64,000 nt of DNA from Klebsiella electrica (GCF_006711645.1 NZ_CP041249.1:1-64000), one strand, 5' to 3'. Shown: positions 1-8,329, counted from the first letter of the stretch. Program-made: numbers and translations. Notes: generated by a model from the sequence alone, not told the origin.

Positions 1-1032
1 ATGGCCAAGAAACCTTTTATGAAGCGACTACAGGCACAGCAGGAAATAAAAAAAAATTCTGCTATTGTTTCTGATATAGAAAAGGTCATTGCAAATAAAC
101 AGCCAGATGAGCAGAGTCATGATATAGCTGCACACGAGATTATGGCGGATATTGCTCGCCCGGATATCGAACCTGATGGTCAGATAATACGCGTCGATAT
201 AAATCTGGTTTATGCTGAAGAACAAGTGCGACCTGAAGAAGACTTCGAGGAAGATATCATCGATGGTATGTCTGATACCTTCGAAACTATAGGGATGCTT
301 ACCCCGCCTCGTTGTTATCCTCGTGACAGACGTGGCTACCAGATATGGTTAGGTGAAACGCGTGTTCGCACTGCCCGCAAGCGTGGAGATACCCACATTG
401 ATATTTATGTTGGTAAACCACCACGGGAAAGAAAAGAACGCATCATCGGTCAGCTTATTGAAAACCTGCAGCAGTCTGGTTTGAAACCATTAGCGACTGC
501 AAAATCGTTCTATGAGCTCAAGCATGAGTTTAATATGACGGGTGAGCAAATCGCAAAAACTATGGGTAAGCCTACCTCATTTGTCAGTAAACACCTTCGT
601 CTCATTGATGCACCAGAAAATGTTACCGCCCTTCTCCGGGATAAAGTCACATCCGATGTCGATCTGGCATACACACTGATACAGGTAAATGAAAAGTCTC
701 CCGAAGAGGCCGAGAAGCTTGTCGCAGCTGCGCGAGTGTCTGGTATTTCACGTTCGCAGGTTAAAGCTGTTCTTGATGCAGTTAAGAAGAAAAGCAAAGG
801 TGAGATTTCGCATGCGAAATCTCAGGCTCAGAACAAAAAACCAACCCAGCCTTTGGGCAGCAATTCAGATGTAAAAACCTGGCAGGTTGTTGTCGAGATA
901 GACGGTCAGCAAGGAGTAATAATGACTGATCGTGCGCCAGACAAAGCTGGGTATGTGTGGGTGAAAATGGACATTGGTGAGATTTCAGTTGAGGCTTCTG
1001 AACTACGTGTCAAAGGGATGCGCTCTCAGTGA
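1..1032 (+). CDS. parB: ParB-family plasmid partition protein
   Basis: DNA-binding partner of a ParA ATPase that segregates the plasmid at cell division; parA would lie just left of the window. The 343-residue protein has a ParB N-terminal region (about residues 65-145, with GETRVRTARKRG as the conserved arginine-rich patch) followed by a helix-turn-helix (about 175-205, MTGEQIAKTMGKPTSFVSKH) and a C-terminal dimerisation part. The ATG is the first base of the window; a start further left cannot be excluded. Its stop overlaps the next gene. Unusually, a 24-nt perfect palindrome lies inside the coding sequence at 801-824 and recurs twice downstream, suggesting that the protein binds its own gene. 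Identity as a ParB-family protein is strong; the exact subtype is not determined. Confidence 0.88.
   Translation: MAKKPFMKRLQAQQEIKKNSAIVSDIEKVIANKQPDEQSHDIAAHEIMADIARPDIEPDGQIIRVDINLVYAEEQVRPEEDFEEDIIDGMSDTFETIGMLTPPRCYPRDRRGYQIWLGETRVRTARKRGDTHIDIYVGKPPRERKERIIGQLIENLQQSGLKPLATAKSFYELKHEFNMTGEQIAKTMGKPTSFVSKHLRLIDAPENVTALLRDKVTSDVDLAYTLIQVNEKSPEEAEKLVAAARVSGISRSQVKAVLDAVKKKSKGEISHAKSQAQNKKPTQPLGSNSDVKTWQVVVEIDGQQGVIMTDRAPDKAGYVWVKMDIGEISVEASELRVKGMRSQ
801..824. promoter_or_regulatory. parS: Putative parS-like palindrome, copy 1 (inside parB)
   Basis: Perfect 24-nt palindrome with the core ATTTCGCATGCGAAAT. The same core recurs at 1796-1815 and 1853-1878. The general form, a 16-bp palindrome with TTTC/GAAA arms, resembles known ParB sites. 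Function as a centromere is inferred from position and symmetry. Confidence 0.6.
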
Positions 1033-1469
1033 TGAAATCAACCCCGTTCACCGAAATGGCCACGGCATTCCGTGGTCAAATTGTCCGCCACTGGGCGCTT
1101 CGTTATCCCGGAACGCAATCTGAAGCAGCTACCGCATTAACAGAAGCGGCTATCAATCTAGGATACGTTACAAGAAGCAGGCCGGTACCCGGCGCGGCGT
1201 TACTTTCATGGGCCTCTAACCCGGCTGAAACTCCGTTGTGGGCAGCTCAGACGGCGTTAACATTGATGCTCAGCATCGGCTGGAAGCCCGAAAGTAACCA
1301 GGACTGGTGTGGTATGTCGGCGTTGATATTCAGAGCTAATCGTACACTTCCACTTGAGCAGTTAGTCGCTTCCTTGCCTGATAGCATAGACAGGCAAACT
1401 GCTACCGGATGGTTCGTGGCTGCAATTGAAGAGGATTCCAGCTACCGTTACAACAGGAAATCCAGATGA
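1032..1469 (+). CDS. Hypothetical protein downstream of parB
   Basis: About 145 residues; not recognised. The ATG at 1032 overlaps the parB stop (TGATG), and a GTG one codon earlier is also possible, so translation is probably coupled to parB. The sequence has no membrane segment; it has helical stretches rich in Ala and Trp (RGQIVRHWALRYPG near the start). The stop overlaps the next ATG by 4 nt (1466-1469), so parB and the two followers look like one operon. A role in partition or plasmid maintenance is suggested only by this linkage. Confidence 0.7.
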   Translation: MKSTPFTEMATAFRGQIVRHWALRYPGTQSEAATALTEAAINLGYVTRSRPVPGAALLSWASNPAETPLWAAQTALTLMLSIGWKPESNQDWCGMSALIFRANRTLPLEQLVASLPDSIDRQTATGWFVAAIEEDSSYRYNRKSR

Positions 1470-1789
1470 CCTTTCAAGAGCTCGATGCTTGTATCGCAGG
1501 CTCTGGCAGACGTTCTATCGCGTCAGCATTAATCGCTTTTATTCTTGATGCGCTTGATGACGGACAGGATGGAGTTGATCTTGATATCTTCCAGAGCCAC
1601 ACGCGCTTCGTTCGTAATAATGTAACCACGGTAGCCAGTTATCTGCAGCTACATGAAATTATCCATATACTGTATTACCGTGATGGTGCTGCAGAACGTC
1701 AGTATGAGTCCGTTAATAATTACGGGCGGTGGGCAAAGCAGCACTATCGTCCTTCTGAGGCTCTTATACAGCTGCATCGACGTGATTAA
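1466..1789 (+). CDS. Hypothetical protein, third gene of the partition operon
   Basis: 107 residues, not recognised. The ATG overlaps the stop of the preceding gene (ATGA), which supports both the start and co-transcription with parB. It is mostly helical with an acidic central stretch (DALDDGQDGVDLD, about residues 28-40) and a basic C-terminus ending LHRRD; no signal peptide or membrane segment. The first downstream palindrome of the parS-like set begins 7 nt after its stop. Confidence 0.65.
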   Translation: MTFQELDACIAGSGRRSIASALIAFILDALDDGQDGVDLDIFQSHTRFVRNNVTTVASYLQLHEIIHILYYRDGAAERQYESVNNYGRWAKQHYRPSEALIQLHRRD

Positions 1790-1795
1790 ATCAAA

Positions 1796-1815
1796 AGATT
1801 TCGCATGCGAAATCT
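1796..1815. promoter_or_regulatory. parS: Putative parS-like palindrome, copy 2
   Basis: Perfect 20-nt palindrome around the core ATTTCGCATGCGAAAT, directly after the last gene of the partition operon and 57 bp from copy 3 (start to start). It also lies between two convergent transcription units. Confidence 0.6.
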
Positions 1816-1852
1816 GGCTATTCAGGTGACGATTTCTGAAGGGTTGATATGA

Positions 1853-1878
1853 CCAAGATTTCGCATGCGAAATCTTGG
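1853..1878. promoter_or_regulatory. parS: Putative parS-like palindrome, copy 3
   Basis: Perfect 26-nt palindrome, the longest of the three, around the same core ATTTCGCATGCGAAAT. It ends 10 bp before the umuC stop codon. It could alternatively act as a terminator stem for the convergent genes, but there is no T-tract and the core is identical to the copy inside parB. Confidence 0.6.
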
Positions 1879-1887
1879 GGGGGAAGA

Positions 1888-3162
1888 TCATCTTATCATT
1901 GCCACCGGAAGATCATCCCAGCGCGTTGTATAAGCGGGAGAAAGCATCTCCCGCTTCATCTGCCATTCAGGCGCAATTCCCCGCCCCGCAAACCATACTT
2001 TCCCCAGGCCGGAATGGTTGATGCCGTCGAGCACCTTCATCAGTTCCTCACTGTGTGCTCTGGGCTGTACGTCATCAAACAGATTCAGCTGAGAGACGCC
2101 GGTCGGGGAGAAATCGTTCAGCATGATGCCGGCTTTGGCATAGCGATGGCCGGAGACCCAGATCCTGTCCAGCGCTCTGACTGCAGCAGTAATAATATCC
2201 CGGGTGTCCCGCGTGGGTGTCATCAGTTTCTCTGTTGCCAGATTGCCGTAATAAGGCTCGTTGATGGCGAACGGCGACGTTTTAATGAAAGCCGAGATAT
2301 GCCGGCAGTACTGGTGCTCTCCGCGCAGCTTCTCCGCTGCGCGTTCTGCATGCTGGCAGATGGCCTGACGCATGGCTTCATACGTTGTGACGCGTTCTCC
2401 GAAAGAACGGCTGCAGACAATCTGCTGTTTTGGCGGGGGGGCTTCTTCCAGCGAGATGCACGGCTCTCCGTTCAGTTCACGAACCGTTCTCTCCAGTACC
2501 ACGTTGAAGTTTTTCCGGATGAAGGTCGGATTCGCGCGCGCCAGCTGCAGCGCAGTGGTGATACCCATTGTCCCCAGCGTCTTCGAAATTCTCCGGCCCA
2601 CGCCCCAGATTTCTTCCACCGGCTGCAGTGACAGCAGTTTCTCCGTCCGGCGGGGATTGCCAGGAGTCAGAGCCAGCACGCCGCCAAATTGTGGCCATTC
2701 TTTTGAAGCCCACTGGGCTGACTTCGCCAGCGTTTTGGTGGGGCCCATACCGACACCGATGGTGAGTCCCGTACCGTTACCAACATGGACACGTAGTTGC
2801 CGGCCGAAGTCTTCAAAGTCAATGCAGCTGTTGATGCCCCGGATATCCAGAAACATTTCATCGATTGAATACTGTTCCACGCGCGGCGCCAGCTCTTCCA
2901 GATGTGTCATTACCCTGGCGGACATCGAGGCGTACAGCTCATAGTTGCTGGAGAACACGTGCAGCTTCTCGGGAAACTGTGCGTCCTTCAGCTGGAACCA
3001 CGGTACGCCCATTTTGATACCAAGAAGTTTTGCTTCTTTTGAGCGGGCTATAACGCAGCCGTCATTGTTGCTCAGCACGACAACCGGTTTCCCCCGCAGG
3101 TCAGGGCGAAACACCTTCTCGCAGCTGGCATAGAATGAGTTGACGTCGGCCAGGGCAAACAT
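1888..3162 (-). CDS. umuC: Y-family error-prone DNA polymerase subunit (UmuC/MucB/ImpB type)
   Basis: Catalytic subunit of a plasmid Pol V-like translesion polymerase, active in the SOS response together with processed UmuD. The 424-residue protein is full length for the family. The first metal aspartate is in [15 protein letters not shown] (D6); the second metal-binding motif is SIDEMFLD near residue 100; a helix-hairpin-helix region follows ([11 protein letters not shown]). It is the second gene of a leftward operon: the ATG overlaps the last base of the umuD stop region at 3162. The two genes share the LexA box at 3605-3620. It is convergent with the partition operon. Confidence 0.95.
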   Translation of the reverse strand: MFALADVNSFYASCEKVFRPDLRGKPVVVLSNNDGCVIARSKEAKLLGIKMGVPWFQLKDAQFPEKLHVFSSNYELYASMSARVMTHLEELAPRVEQYSIDEMFLDIRGINSCIDFEDFGRQLRVHVGNGTGLTIGVGMGPTKTLAKSAQWASKEWPQFGGVLALTPGNPRRTEKLLSLQPVEEIWGVGRRISKTLGTMGITTALQLARANPTFIRKNFNVVLERTVRELNGEPCISLEEAPPPKQQIVCSRSFGERVTTYEAMRQAICQHAERAAEKLRGEHQYCRHISAFIKTSPFAINEPYYGNLATEKLMTPTRDTRDIITAAVRALDRIWVSGHRYAKAGIMLNDFSPTGVSQLNLFDDVQPRAHSEELMKVLDGINHSGLGKVWFAGRGIAPEWQMKREMLSPAYTTRWDDLPVAMIR

Positions 3163-3587
3163 CAGTCCGCTCCGCGCGTCTTATGGATAAACGCGGTCAC
3201 CACACCAAAAATCTGCAGGGTCTCCGGGTCAGGGTGAAGGGCTGGGTAGGCCGGATTCATGGGCTGGAGTACCGGACGGGGCGTCAGCAGAAGCCGTTTG
3301 ACGGTAAATTCTCCCTCCATTTCGGCGATGACAATGTCCCCGTGCACCGGCTTCTCTGCCTTGTCGACGACCATCAGGTCGCCTGAATTCAGGCCAATAT
3401 CGGTCATCGAGTTGCCGATAGCCCGGACAAAATAGGTGGAGGCCCGGTGCCGGATGCAGTATTCGTTCAGGTCCAGCTCCGCTTCCGTATAATCTGCCGC
3501 CGGTGAAGGAAAACCGGCGGCGCAACGCTCGGTAAAAAGGGGGAGGGTCATGACCCCGGGTTCCAGGGAGGCAGCAATAAACTTCAT
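3162..3587 (-). CDS. umuD: SOS mutagenesis protein UmuD-like (self-cleaving LexA-family peptidase fold)
   Basis: Accessory subunit of the translesion polymerase. RecA filaments stimulate its self-cleavage to the active UmuD' form. In the 141-residue protein the cleavage site is visible at A24-G25 (RCAAGFPSP), the nucleophile is S60 (AIGNSM) and the general base is K97 (FTVKRLL), all at the positions known for UmuD. It is first in the leftward umuDC pair, with the LexA box 18 bp upstream of the start. The start at 3587 gives the standard length. Confidence 0.95.
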   Translation of the reverse strand: MKFIAASLEPGVMTLPLFTERCAAGFPSPAADYTEAELDLNEYCIRHRASTYFVRAIGNSMTDIGLNSGDLMVVDKAEKPVHGDIVIAEMEGEFTVKRLLLTPRPVLQPMNPAYPALHPDPETLQIFGVVTAFIHKTRGAD

Positions 3588-3604
3588 CTTTAGCGTCTCA
3601 TTAA

Positions 3605-3620
3605 CTGTATTTATATACAG
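3605..3620 (-). promoter_or_regulatory. LexA (SOS) box of umuDC
   Basis: CTGTATTTATATACAG fits the CTG-N10-CAG consensus of the E. coli SOS box with only slight loss of symmetry in the middle. It lies 18 bp upstream of the umuD start, so umuDC should be LexA-repressed and induced by DNA damage. Confidence 0.9.
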
Positions 3621-3795
3621 TAATTATTTTGCCACCTTTATTTTTTTGCAAGCCTCTTTACGCAGCGCCGGGCTAAGCCGCTGCTGTGGTTGCGAAAAAA
3701 AATGACTGGCTGTAAAAACGTGTGTCAGAGCGTGCGCTGCGCCGATATCGTGTAATATACAGATAATAAATAGGTTTTTACCTGAGGAGGTGTGT

Positions 3796-4026
3796 ATGTC
3801 ACCCGCGTTCAGAAACGTTCTTCGCTTTGCCGGCGTCCCCGTCGACAGCAGCGAACCGGTACGCAGGCAGTACGGCAGTCGCATGATTGGTATCGTGACG
3901 GTATGCCTGCTCCCGCTCCTGGTGTTCGACGTCCCGCTGTGGGTTTTCGTCCTCTCCCAGGTCATCTGGGGCGCGGGCGTGTATATCGGCCTCTCCGTGG
4001 CCGGAGATAAATCCCGGAATCGCTGA
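3796..4026 (+). CDS. Small predicted membrane protein
   Basis: 76 residues, not recognised. The ATG at 3796 follows a strong ribosome binding site (GAGGAGG, 3784-3790). Two hydrophobic segments are visible (IGIVTVCLLPLLVFDV and LWVFVLSQVIWGAGVYIGLSV), so it is probably a two-pass inner-membrane protein with a basic C-terminal tail. It is divergent from umuDC, and the 208 bp between them carries the LexA box. No function can be assigned. Confidence 0.6.
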   Translation: MSPAFRNVLRFAGVPVDSSEPVRRQYGSRMIGIVTVCLLPLLVFDVPLWVFVLSQVIWGAGVYIGLSVAGDKSRNR

Positions 4027-4461
4027 TGCTTTGCCGCTGATTGTACGAAAAAAGCACAGGCGTGATGACGCCTGTCCTCCCACGCTTCTCCGCTGTCTGC
4101 CTTCAGGTTATCCACAATCTTAAACCCCGCGTTTGTGGACAGGTATGTCGATACTCCTCTTTCCCCTGATGTCGCTGAAGGCCTGCCACCCGCTGCCAGT
4201 GTCTCGCGTCCGGTCGGGTACGGGACGGGCGGCTTTTCCGCTCAGGCCCGGCGTCGTTGAGAGTGTACGCCAGTCCCTCGCCCTTTTAAGGAATGCCCTT
4301 CAAGCCGCTTTCGCGGCATATCCTTGCCGTCGAAAAGACTGACGGCTGCGGTATTCCACGGTCGGCCTGACCCGTGACCGGCCGCGATGAACAGGCAGCG
4401 TGCGGCAGGGAACGGTATCGCGGTGATACCTCCTGCCCCCTCTGACTACAGGAGTGCTGCC
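4027..4461. other. Non-coding GC-rich region before the methyltransferase gene
   Basis: 435 bp without a convincing gene. It contains an inverted pair TTATCCACAA / TTTGTGGA around 4109-4140, and several short GC stems between 4190 and 4400. The placement upstream of a block of leading-region genes resembles that of the Frpo-like leaders described below, but I see no clear sequence match. Confidence 0.4.
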
Positions 4462-5163
4462 ATGTCCAGATTCATTCTCGGGAACTGTATTGATGTGATG
4501 CGCGGGTTCCCCGACCGTGCCGTGGACCTTATTGTGACCGACCCGCCCTATTTAGTGGGCTTTAAAGACCGCTCAGGCCGTGCGATTGCCGGGGATGTGA
4601 CGGACGAATGGCTGGCGCCGGCGACCCTTGAAATGTATCGCGTCCTTAAAAAAGACGCTCTGATGGTCAGTTTCTACGGCTGGAACCGGGTGGACCGATT
4701 TATGGCCGCGTGGAAAGCGGCGGGCTTCTACGCCGTGGGCCAGCTTGTGTTCACCAAAACATATGCTTCCAACCGCCGTAATGCGAAAGACCGTCGCGGA
4801 TTCGTGAACTACTGCCATGAAGGGGCTTATGTGCTTGCCAAAGGCCGCCCGGTGCCGCCCCTCAGACCGCTGCCGGATGTGATGCCTTTCCCGTATACCG
4901 GCAACCCGCTGCACCCAAACCAGAAACCAGTGGAGGCGCTACAGCCGCTGATTGAGTCATTCAGCGCCCCGGGCGCGATTATCCTGGACCCGTTCGCCGG
5001 GAGTGCCTCGACCTGCGTCGCCGCATACCGCGCCGGACGCCGCTATATCGGCATTGAAATGCTGGCGCAGTACCACCGGGCCGGAGCCGAACGACTGGTC
5101 GCCATGCGCCGGGCCGTCAACACCCCTGCGGCGAACGATGAATGGCTTCCGGAGGCGGCGTGA
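4462..5163 (+). CDS. Site-specific DNA methyltransferase (N6-adenine/N4-cytosine type)
   Basis: SAM-dependent DNA methylase of the N4/N6 family. In the 233-residue protein the catalytic motif is TDPPY (D27-Y30), the SAM-binding motif DPFAGSAS lies near residue 180, and NPLHPNQKP precedes it; this order (motif IV then I) is the beta type. The ATG at 4462 has a good ribosome binding site (CAGGAG) and places DPPY at the usual distance from the start. No partner restriction enzyme is adjacent, so it is an orphan that probably protects incoming plasmid DNA or alters host methylation. The stop overlaps the next start (TGATGA). Confidence 0.88.
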   Translation: MSRFILGNCIDVMRGFPDRAVDLIVTDPPYLVGFKDRSGRAIAGDVTDEWLAPATLEMYRVLKKDALMVSFYGWNRVDRFMAAWKAAGFYAVGQLVFTKTYASNRRNAKDRRGFVNYCHEGAYVLAKGRPVPPLRPLPDVMPFPYTGNPLHPNQKPVEALQPLIESFSAPGAIILDPFAGSASTCVAAYRAGRRYIGIEMLAQYHRAGAERLVAMRRAVNTPAANDEWLPEAA

Positions 5164-5384
5164 TGAACTACAGCGGACACGAAGCCCTGCGCCGCGATAT
5201 GGCCGGGCTGGCGAACAATCTTTGCGACCTGAAAACCACCCTCAAAGTGCTGGAAGAGACGTATCACTACCGGCACGACGGACTGGCGGAGCGGCTTGCC
5301 GGTATCAGCCTGCGGCGTCTCAGCGTCCTGATGGATGAGGCATTCAATATCGCCCTGATGCTCGACGAAAGCTTTCTGGACTGA
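5163..5384 (+). CDS. Hypothetical protein, coupled to the methyltransferase gene
   Basis: 73 residues, not recognised. The ATG at 5163 sits in TGATGA, overlapping the methyltransferase stop, so translation is probably coupled. The sequence is helical (MAGLANNLCDLKTTLKVLEE) and lacks signal or membrane segments. It is followed 9 bp later by the DUF1380-like gene. Confidence 0.65.
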   Translation: MNYSGHEALRRDMAGLANNLCDLKTTLKVLEETYHYRHDGLAERLAGISLRRLSVLMDEAFNIALMLDESFLD

Positions 5385-5393
5385 GGAGAGAAC

Positions 5394-5813
5394 ATGTACG
5401 GAACCCGTGAAGACCTTTGCCGGATGCTGAGTGAGCAATATCCCGCAGAAACAACGCTGAACCTGATTATCTGGTCCCCGGCGGATATCGAAGCGCTGGC
5501 CGACGGAATGGATTATACCGTTTCGGAGCTGGATATCTGGACGATTCTGGCACGTCTGGACGACATCCCGGAAGAACAGCGCCTTGAGTCGGGCGTATCT
5601 GCCAGTGCGGTGATGACGCTGATAGATGAGGTGAAAGCGGCCGCGACGGAAGTGAGGGTGCCGGCTGACCTGCTTGAAACCCTGCTGATGACCGCCGAAC
5701 AGGCATTGTGGCACAGGGAATGGACCGCCCGGGATGGTAATCACCCGGTGCCGGAAAGTGTGAAGCGCCGCCTGGCTGATACAGCGAAAGTGCGCGCATT
5801 AATGAAAATCTGA
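5394..5813 (+). CDS. DUF1380-family protein
   Basis: 139 residues resembling the DUF1380 family found in leading regions of IncF plasmids (start MYGTREDLCRMLSEQYP, then LIIWSPADIEALAD and a conserved acidic helix). The molecular role is unknown. A GAGGAGA ribosome binding site precedes the ATG, and the gene lies 9 bp after the preceding one. Family assignment is by recognition of the N-terminal half and is fairly secure. Confidence 0.78.
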   Translation: MYGTREDLCRMLSEQYPAETTLNLIIWSPADIEALADGMDYTVSELDIWTILARLDDIPEEQRLESGVSASAVMTLIDEVKAAATEVRVPADLLETLLMTAEQALWHREWTARDGNHPVPESVKRRLADTAKVRALMKI

Positions 5814-5865
5814 CAGCAGAACGCCCGCCACTCTGCGGGGCGATATCACGCGAACTGAGACGATA

Positions 5866-6633
5866 ATGATGAAAAATGAAACCCTTAACGCCCTTATCCT
5901 GCGTCACGGCGACCGGATGCTGCGTCAGTCTGGCTGGCCCGACGCCATTGATATGGCGCCCGTCGCACCCGGAACCGTACCCGGCTGGCTCGCCGCCTGC
6001 GGCTCTCTCAGCGGTACGCAAATCCTCACGCTGACAGAGCAGCTTTGCCAGCCGCTGACGTATGGCCGGGCAGCGTTGTTGCTCGCCAGCGCCCGGCGGC
6101 TGGCGGGAACCCCGGCGCGTCTGCATCTCTTTCCGGTGTAGGCATATCCGCATCCGGAGCGGCTGGCTGACTGTCAGGTTATCCGCCTGCCTTACGCTCA
6201 GGAATGGCTGACGGCGGCAGAATGTGACGACCTGCTGGCCTTTCTGAAAGCCTCCCTCGCGCAGATAACGGAAATCGTGCGCCGGGATACGAAACGTATC
6301 GCTGCCGCGCTGGTGCCGTCCGCCGTCCCGCGCCTGATGGACCGACGCTTTGGTGACTGGCGGTTGCTGGCCGACGAGTATGAGCATGAAAACTGGCTGG
6401 ACGCCGGCGAGACCGACAGGCTGGATCAGGTCCTCGATGCCATTCTGGTTCGCAGTGCGCGATTCTGCCCGGTTCTGCTGAGGCTGGTCAACGAGCGGGA
6501 GGAAAACATGGAGGGCGCAGGGGTTATCACCGACCTGCTGCGTTTTCCGGGCGATCCGGTTCGCCGCTGGCTTGATCGCCGCGTATTGCGGGACGTGGTG
6601 AGAGAGGCCCGCGGCGTCAACGCTCAGGTGTGA
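5866..6633 (+). pseudogene. Leading-region hypothetical gene interrupted by an in-frame amber codon
   Basis: One reading frame of 256 codons runs from ATG 5866 to the stop at 6631-6633, broken only by TAG at 6139-6141. Both halves read as continuous protein: the first ends LHLFPV and the next codons continue AYPHPERLADCQVIRLPYAQEW without a shift. The first 91 residues or an internally initiated C-terminal part (for example GTG 6277) may still be made. Product unknown; the position between the DUF1380 gene and the ardB-like gene matches conserved leading-region hypotheticals. It could be a simple nonsense pseudogene, a sequencing error, or an amber-suppressed gene. Confidence 0.7.
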
Positions 6634-7071
6634 CAGGCCGTTTCTGTGGGGGAGGGGAAACTCTCCCTTGTCTGCCTGCCGGTGCAGGAGGACCCGTGCG
6701 ATAAGGATGTCCCCATGCCGGCTCCGCGTTTACCCGGCCCGGCCTCCGGGCCTCTGGGGTGAAAACCCGCCTCTGTTATCACCGTGTCGTGTGCGGGCTG
6801 TGCCGTGCCTTCACTTTAGCCCGGCCGCTGCAGATGCAAGGGTGCGCTGACGCCGTCATCCTCGCCCGGTCGCAGTGTTTTTAATGAGTCTCGTCGTTCT
6901 TCCCGTCGTTTTCTCGCTCAGATTTCGCTCCAAAACCGTCCAGACCGGCTTCGCGCTTTATCTGCGCTGCGGCCTCCGGTGTCGCCCCTGCATCTTCCGC
7001 TTTTCGCCGGGCTGTCGTGTCGGCACGGCACCGCCCGGTGTCGCAGTCCATGTGATTACGGAGGTTTTACC
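6634..7071. other. Non-coding leader before the ardB-like gene
   Basis: 438 bp with no supported gene. It is GC-rich with several short inverted repeats (for example GGCCCGGCCTCCGGGCC around 6736-6752) and a pyrimidine-rich stretch CTCGTCGTTCTTCCCGTCGTTTTC near 6890-6912 whose composition recalls the tracts in front of the Frpo-like leaders. A regulatory role is inferred from position only. Confidence 0.4.
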
Positions 7072-7500
7072 ATGCAGTCTGTGAAAGCACGCCCCGTCCT
7101 GAATGTTGAAGAGTGTGACCGCCTGTCTTTTATGCCCTACATGTTCGGCAATGATTTTATGCTCGCTGAATTGCAGGTGTATGCACTGGCAAAAAAATGG
7201 ATGCCCGAATATGAAGTCGAATTCTGGCACTTTATCCGGCTGCCTGAGGGCGGCGGTTACATGATGCCCGATTGTGGCCGCGTCCATATGGTCAGCACGG
7301 AAAGCTGGTTTGACCGCATTGTGAGCGCCGACGCGGCGGGCATTATTCTGACATCCCTGGCCGTTAACCGTCGTCTGGCGGCAAATCATGACAGCGGCAA
7401 CCCGGCCCTGACTCACCTTTACATGCTGCGTGATGCCCAGCTCTGGAATCACATCACCCTTCACCCGGAATGCAACGCCATTTACGCCGCGCTGGACTGA
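7072..7500 (+). CDS. klcA: Antirestriction protein of the ArdB/KlcA family
   Basis: Plasmid protein that lets incoming DNA escape type I restriction, acting after entry without mimicking DNA. The 142-residue protein has the family pattern: RLSFMPYMFGNDFMLAE near residue 20, EFWHFIRLPEGGGYMMPD, then VSADAAGIILTSLAVN. The ATG at 7072 has a ribosome binding site GGAGG 8 nt upstream; an earlier in-frame start at 6979 is less likely. It lies next to ardA, and a second member of the same family is at 29231-29773. Confidence 0.88.
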   Translation: MQSVKARPVLNVEECDRLSFMPYMFGNDFMLAELQVYALAKKWMPEYEVEFWHFIRLPEGGGYMMPDCGRVHMVSTESWFDRIVSADAAGIILTSLAVNRRLAANHDSGNPALTHLYMLRDAQLWNHITLHPECNAIYAALD

Positions 7501-7509
7501 TTAACGACC

Positions 7510-7528
7510 GGGGCGGCCATGCCGCCCC
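7510..7528 (+). repeat. Intercistronic GC hairpin before ardA
   Basis: GGGGCGGC-cat-GCCGCCCC, a perfect 8-bp stem, 10 nt after the previous stop and 3 nt before the ardA ribosome binding site. It belongs to a recurring hairpin-then-RBS arrangement in this leading region. Confidence 0.7.
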
Positions 7529-7544
7529 GCAGGGAGACGAAAAA

Positions 7545-8051
7545 ATGAATTCATCAATTACGGTTCCGGCTGTCTATGTGGGTACCTATCACCAGTACAA
7601 CTGCGGCAGCATTTTCGGCAAATGGTTTGATTTAACCGATTTCGACGACGAAGACGCATTCTATGACGCCTGCCGGACGCTGCACGCCGGCGAGGAAGAC
7701 CCCGAGCTGATGTTTCAGGATATCGAGGGCATTCCGTCACAGTTTGCCTCTGAATCCTCTGTTAAGTGGGCGTTTATTGAGGCCTTCCGGCAGGCGCAGG
7801 ACGACGGGCGCCCCGCCGCGTTTGTGGCCTGGGCAGAGTATACCGGCGAGTGCGACTATGACGCCTTTGATGACGCGTACTACGGCGAAGCGGAAAGTGA
7901 GGAAGATTTTGCTTATGGCTTTGTGGAGGACAACGGCCTGTTAAACGAGGTGCCCGAATCATTGCGCATGTATTTCGATTATGAGGCATACGCGCGGGAT
8001 TTATTCAGCAGCGGGTATGTGCTCCATGACGGTTATGTCTTCAGAAACTGA
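7545..8051 (+). CDS. ardA: Antirestriction protein ArdA (DNA mimic)
   Basis: ArdA is a very acidic protein that mimics B-form DNA and blocks type I restriction-modification enzymes. The 168-residue protein matches the family in length (about 165-170) and sequence: VYVGTYHQYNCGSIFGKWFD at the start, a string of Asp/Glu clusters (DFDDEDAFYDAC, GECDYDAFDDAYYGEAESEE), and MYFDYEAYARDLFSSGY at the end. The ATG at 7545 after AGGGAGA gives the standard length. Together with the adjacent ardB-like gene it forms an anti-restriction pair expected to act early after transfer. Confidence 0.93.
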   Translation: MNSSITVPAVYVGTYHQYNCGSIFGKWFDLTDFDDEDAFYDACRTLHAGEEDPELMFQDIEGIPSQFASESSVKWAFIEAFRQAQDDGRPAAFVAWAEYTGECDYDAFDDAYYGEAESEEDFAYGFVEDNGLLNEVPESLRMYFDYEAYARDLFSSGYVLHDGYVFRN

Positions 8052-8058
8052 ATGATGT

Positions 8059-8078
8059 CCGGCGGGGAAGCCCGCCGG
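8059..8078 (+). repeat. Intercistronic GC hairpin downstream of ardA
   Basis: CCGGCGGG-gaag-CCCGCCGG, a perfect 8-bp stem ending just before the ribosome binding site (AAGGAAA) of the next gene. Confidence 0.65.
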
Positions 8079-8093
8079 TTAAGGAAAATACGT

Positions 8094-8285
8094 ATGAAAC
8101 TTGCACCACAAAGCCGTGAGATCCTGCGCCAGTACAAAGCCCTGATAAATGCCCGCCGCCGGGATGCCGGGCAGCGGGAACTGACCACCGCCCAGGTAAT
8201 GGACGAAATCTGCTATTACATGACCTGTCAGTGTGCCGTCTACATCGGCGGACACTTCATCTTACAGGGCGGTAAAGGACAGTAA
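8094..8285 (+). CDS. Small hypothetical leading-region protein
   Basis: 63 residues, not recognised. The ATG at 8094 follows AAGGAAA after the GC hairpin, the same arrangement as its neighbours; a longer frame back to 8052 would overlap that hairpin. The N-terminal half is basic and helical ([20 protein letters not shown]), followed by a Cys-containing stretch ([15 protein letters not shown]). Its place directly after ardA suggests co-expression with the antirestriction genes. Confidence 0.6.
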   Translation: MKLAPQSREILRQYKALINARRRDAGQRELTTAQVMDEICYYMTCQCAVYIGGHFILQGGKGQ

Positions 8286-8299
8286 TCAGTAAGTTCGAT

Positions 8300-8329
8300 G
8301 ACAGGCGTCCGGGCCGGAGGGCGCCTGTC
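8300..8329 (+). terminator. Strong hairpin, possible terminator of the ardB-ardA group
   Basis: GACAGGCG ... CGCCTGTC stem with a 14-nt GC-rich loop, 14 nt after the preceding stop. There is no T-run, so it may be an RNA processing or pausing site and not a true intrinsic terminator. Confidence 0.4.

Noticed and set aside
1849..2631. Long rightward open frame opposite umuC
   Set aside because: It is the complement of a clearly conserved umuC gene and begins within the parS-like palindrome; no own start signal or recognisable product.
3748..3765. Second LexA-like sequence (TGTAATATACAG)
   Set aside because: Only one half fits; the CTG at the left is missing at the required distance.
3624..4115. 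Leftward 163-codon frame upstream of umuD
   Set aside because: Overlaps the LexA/promoter region's upstream side and the rightward membrane-protein gene; composition looks like a shadow frame.
4133..4342. Possible 69-codon gene before the methyltransferase
   Set aside because: No convincing ribosome binding site, runs through hairpin-rich leader sequence, and the product resembles nothing.
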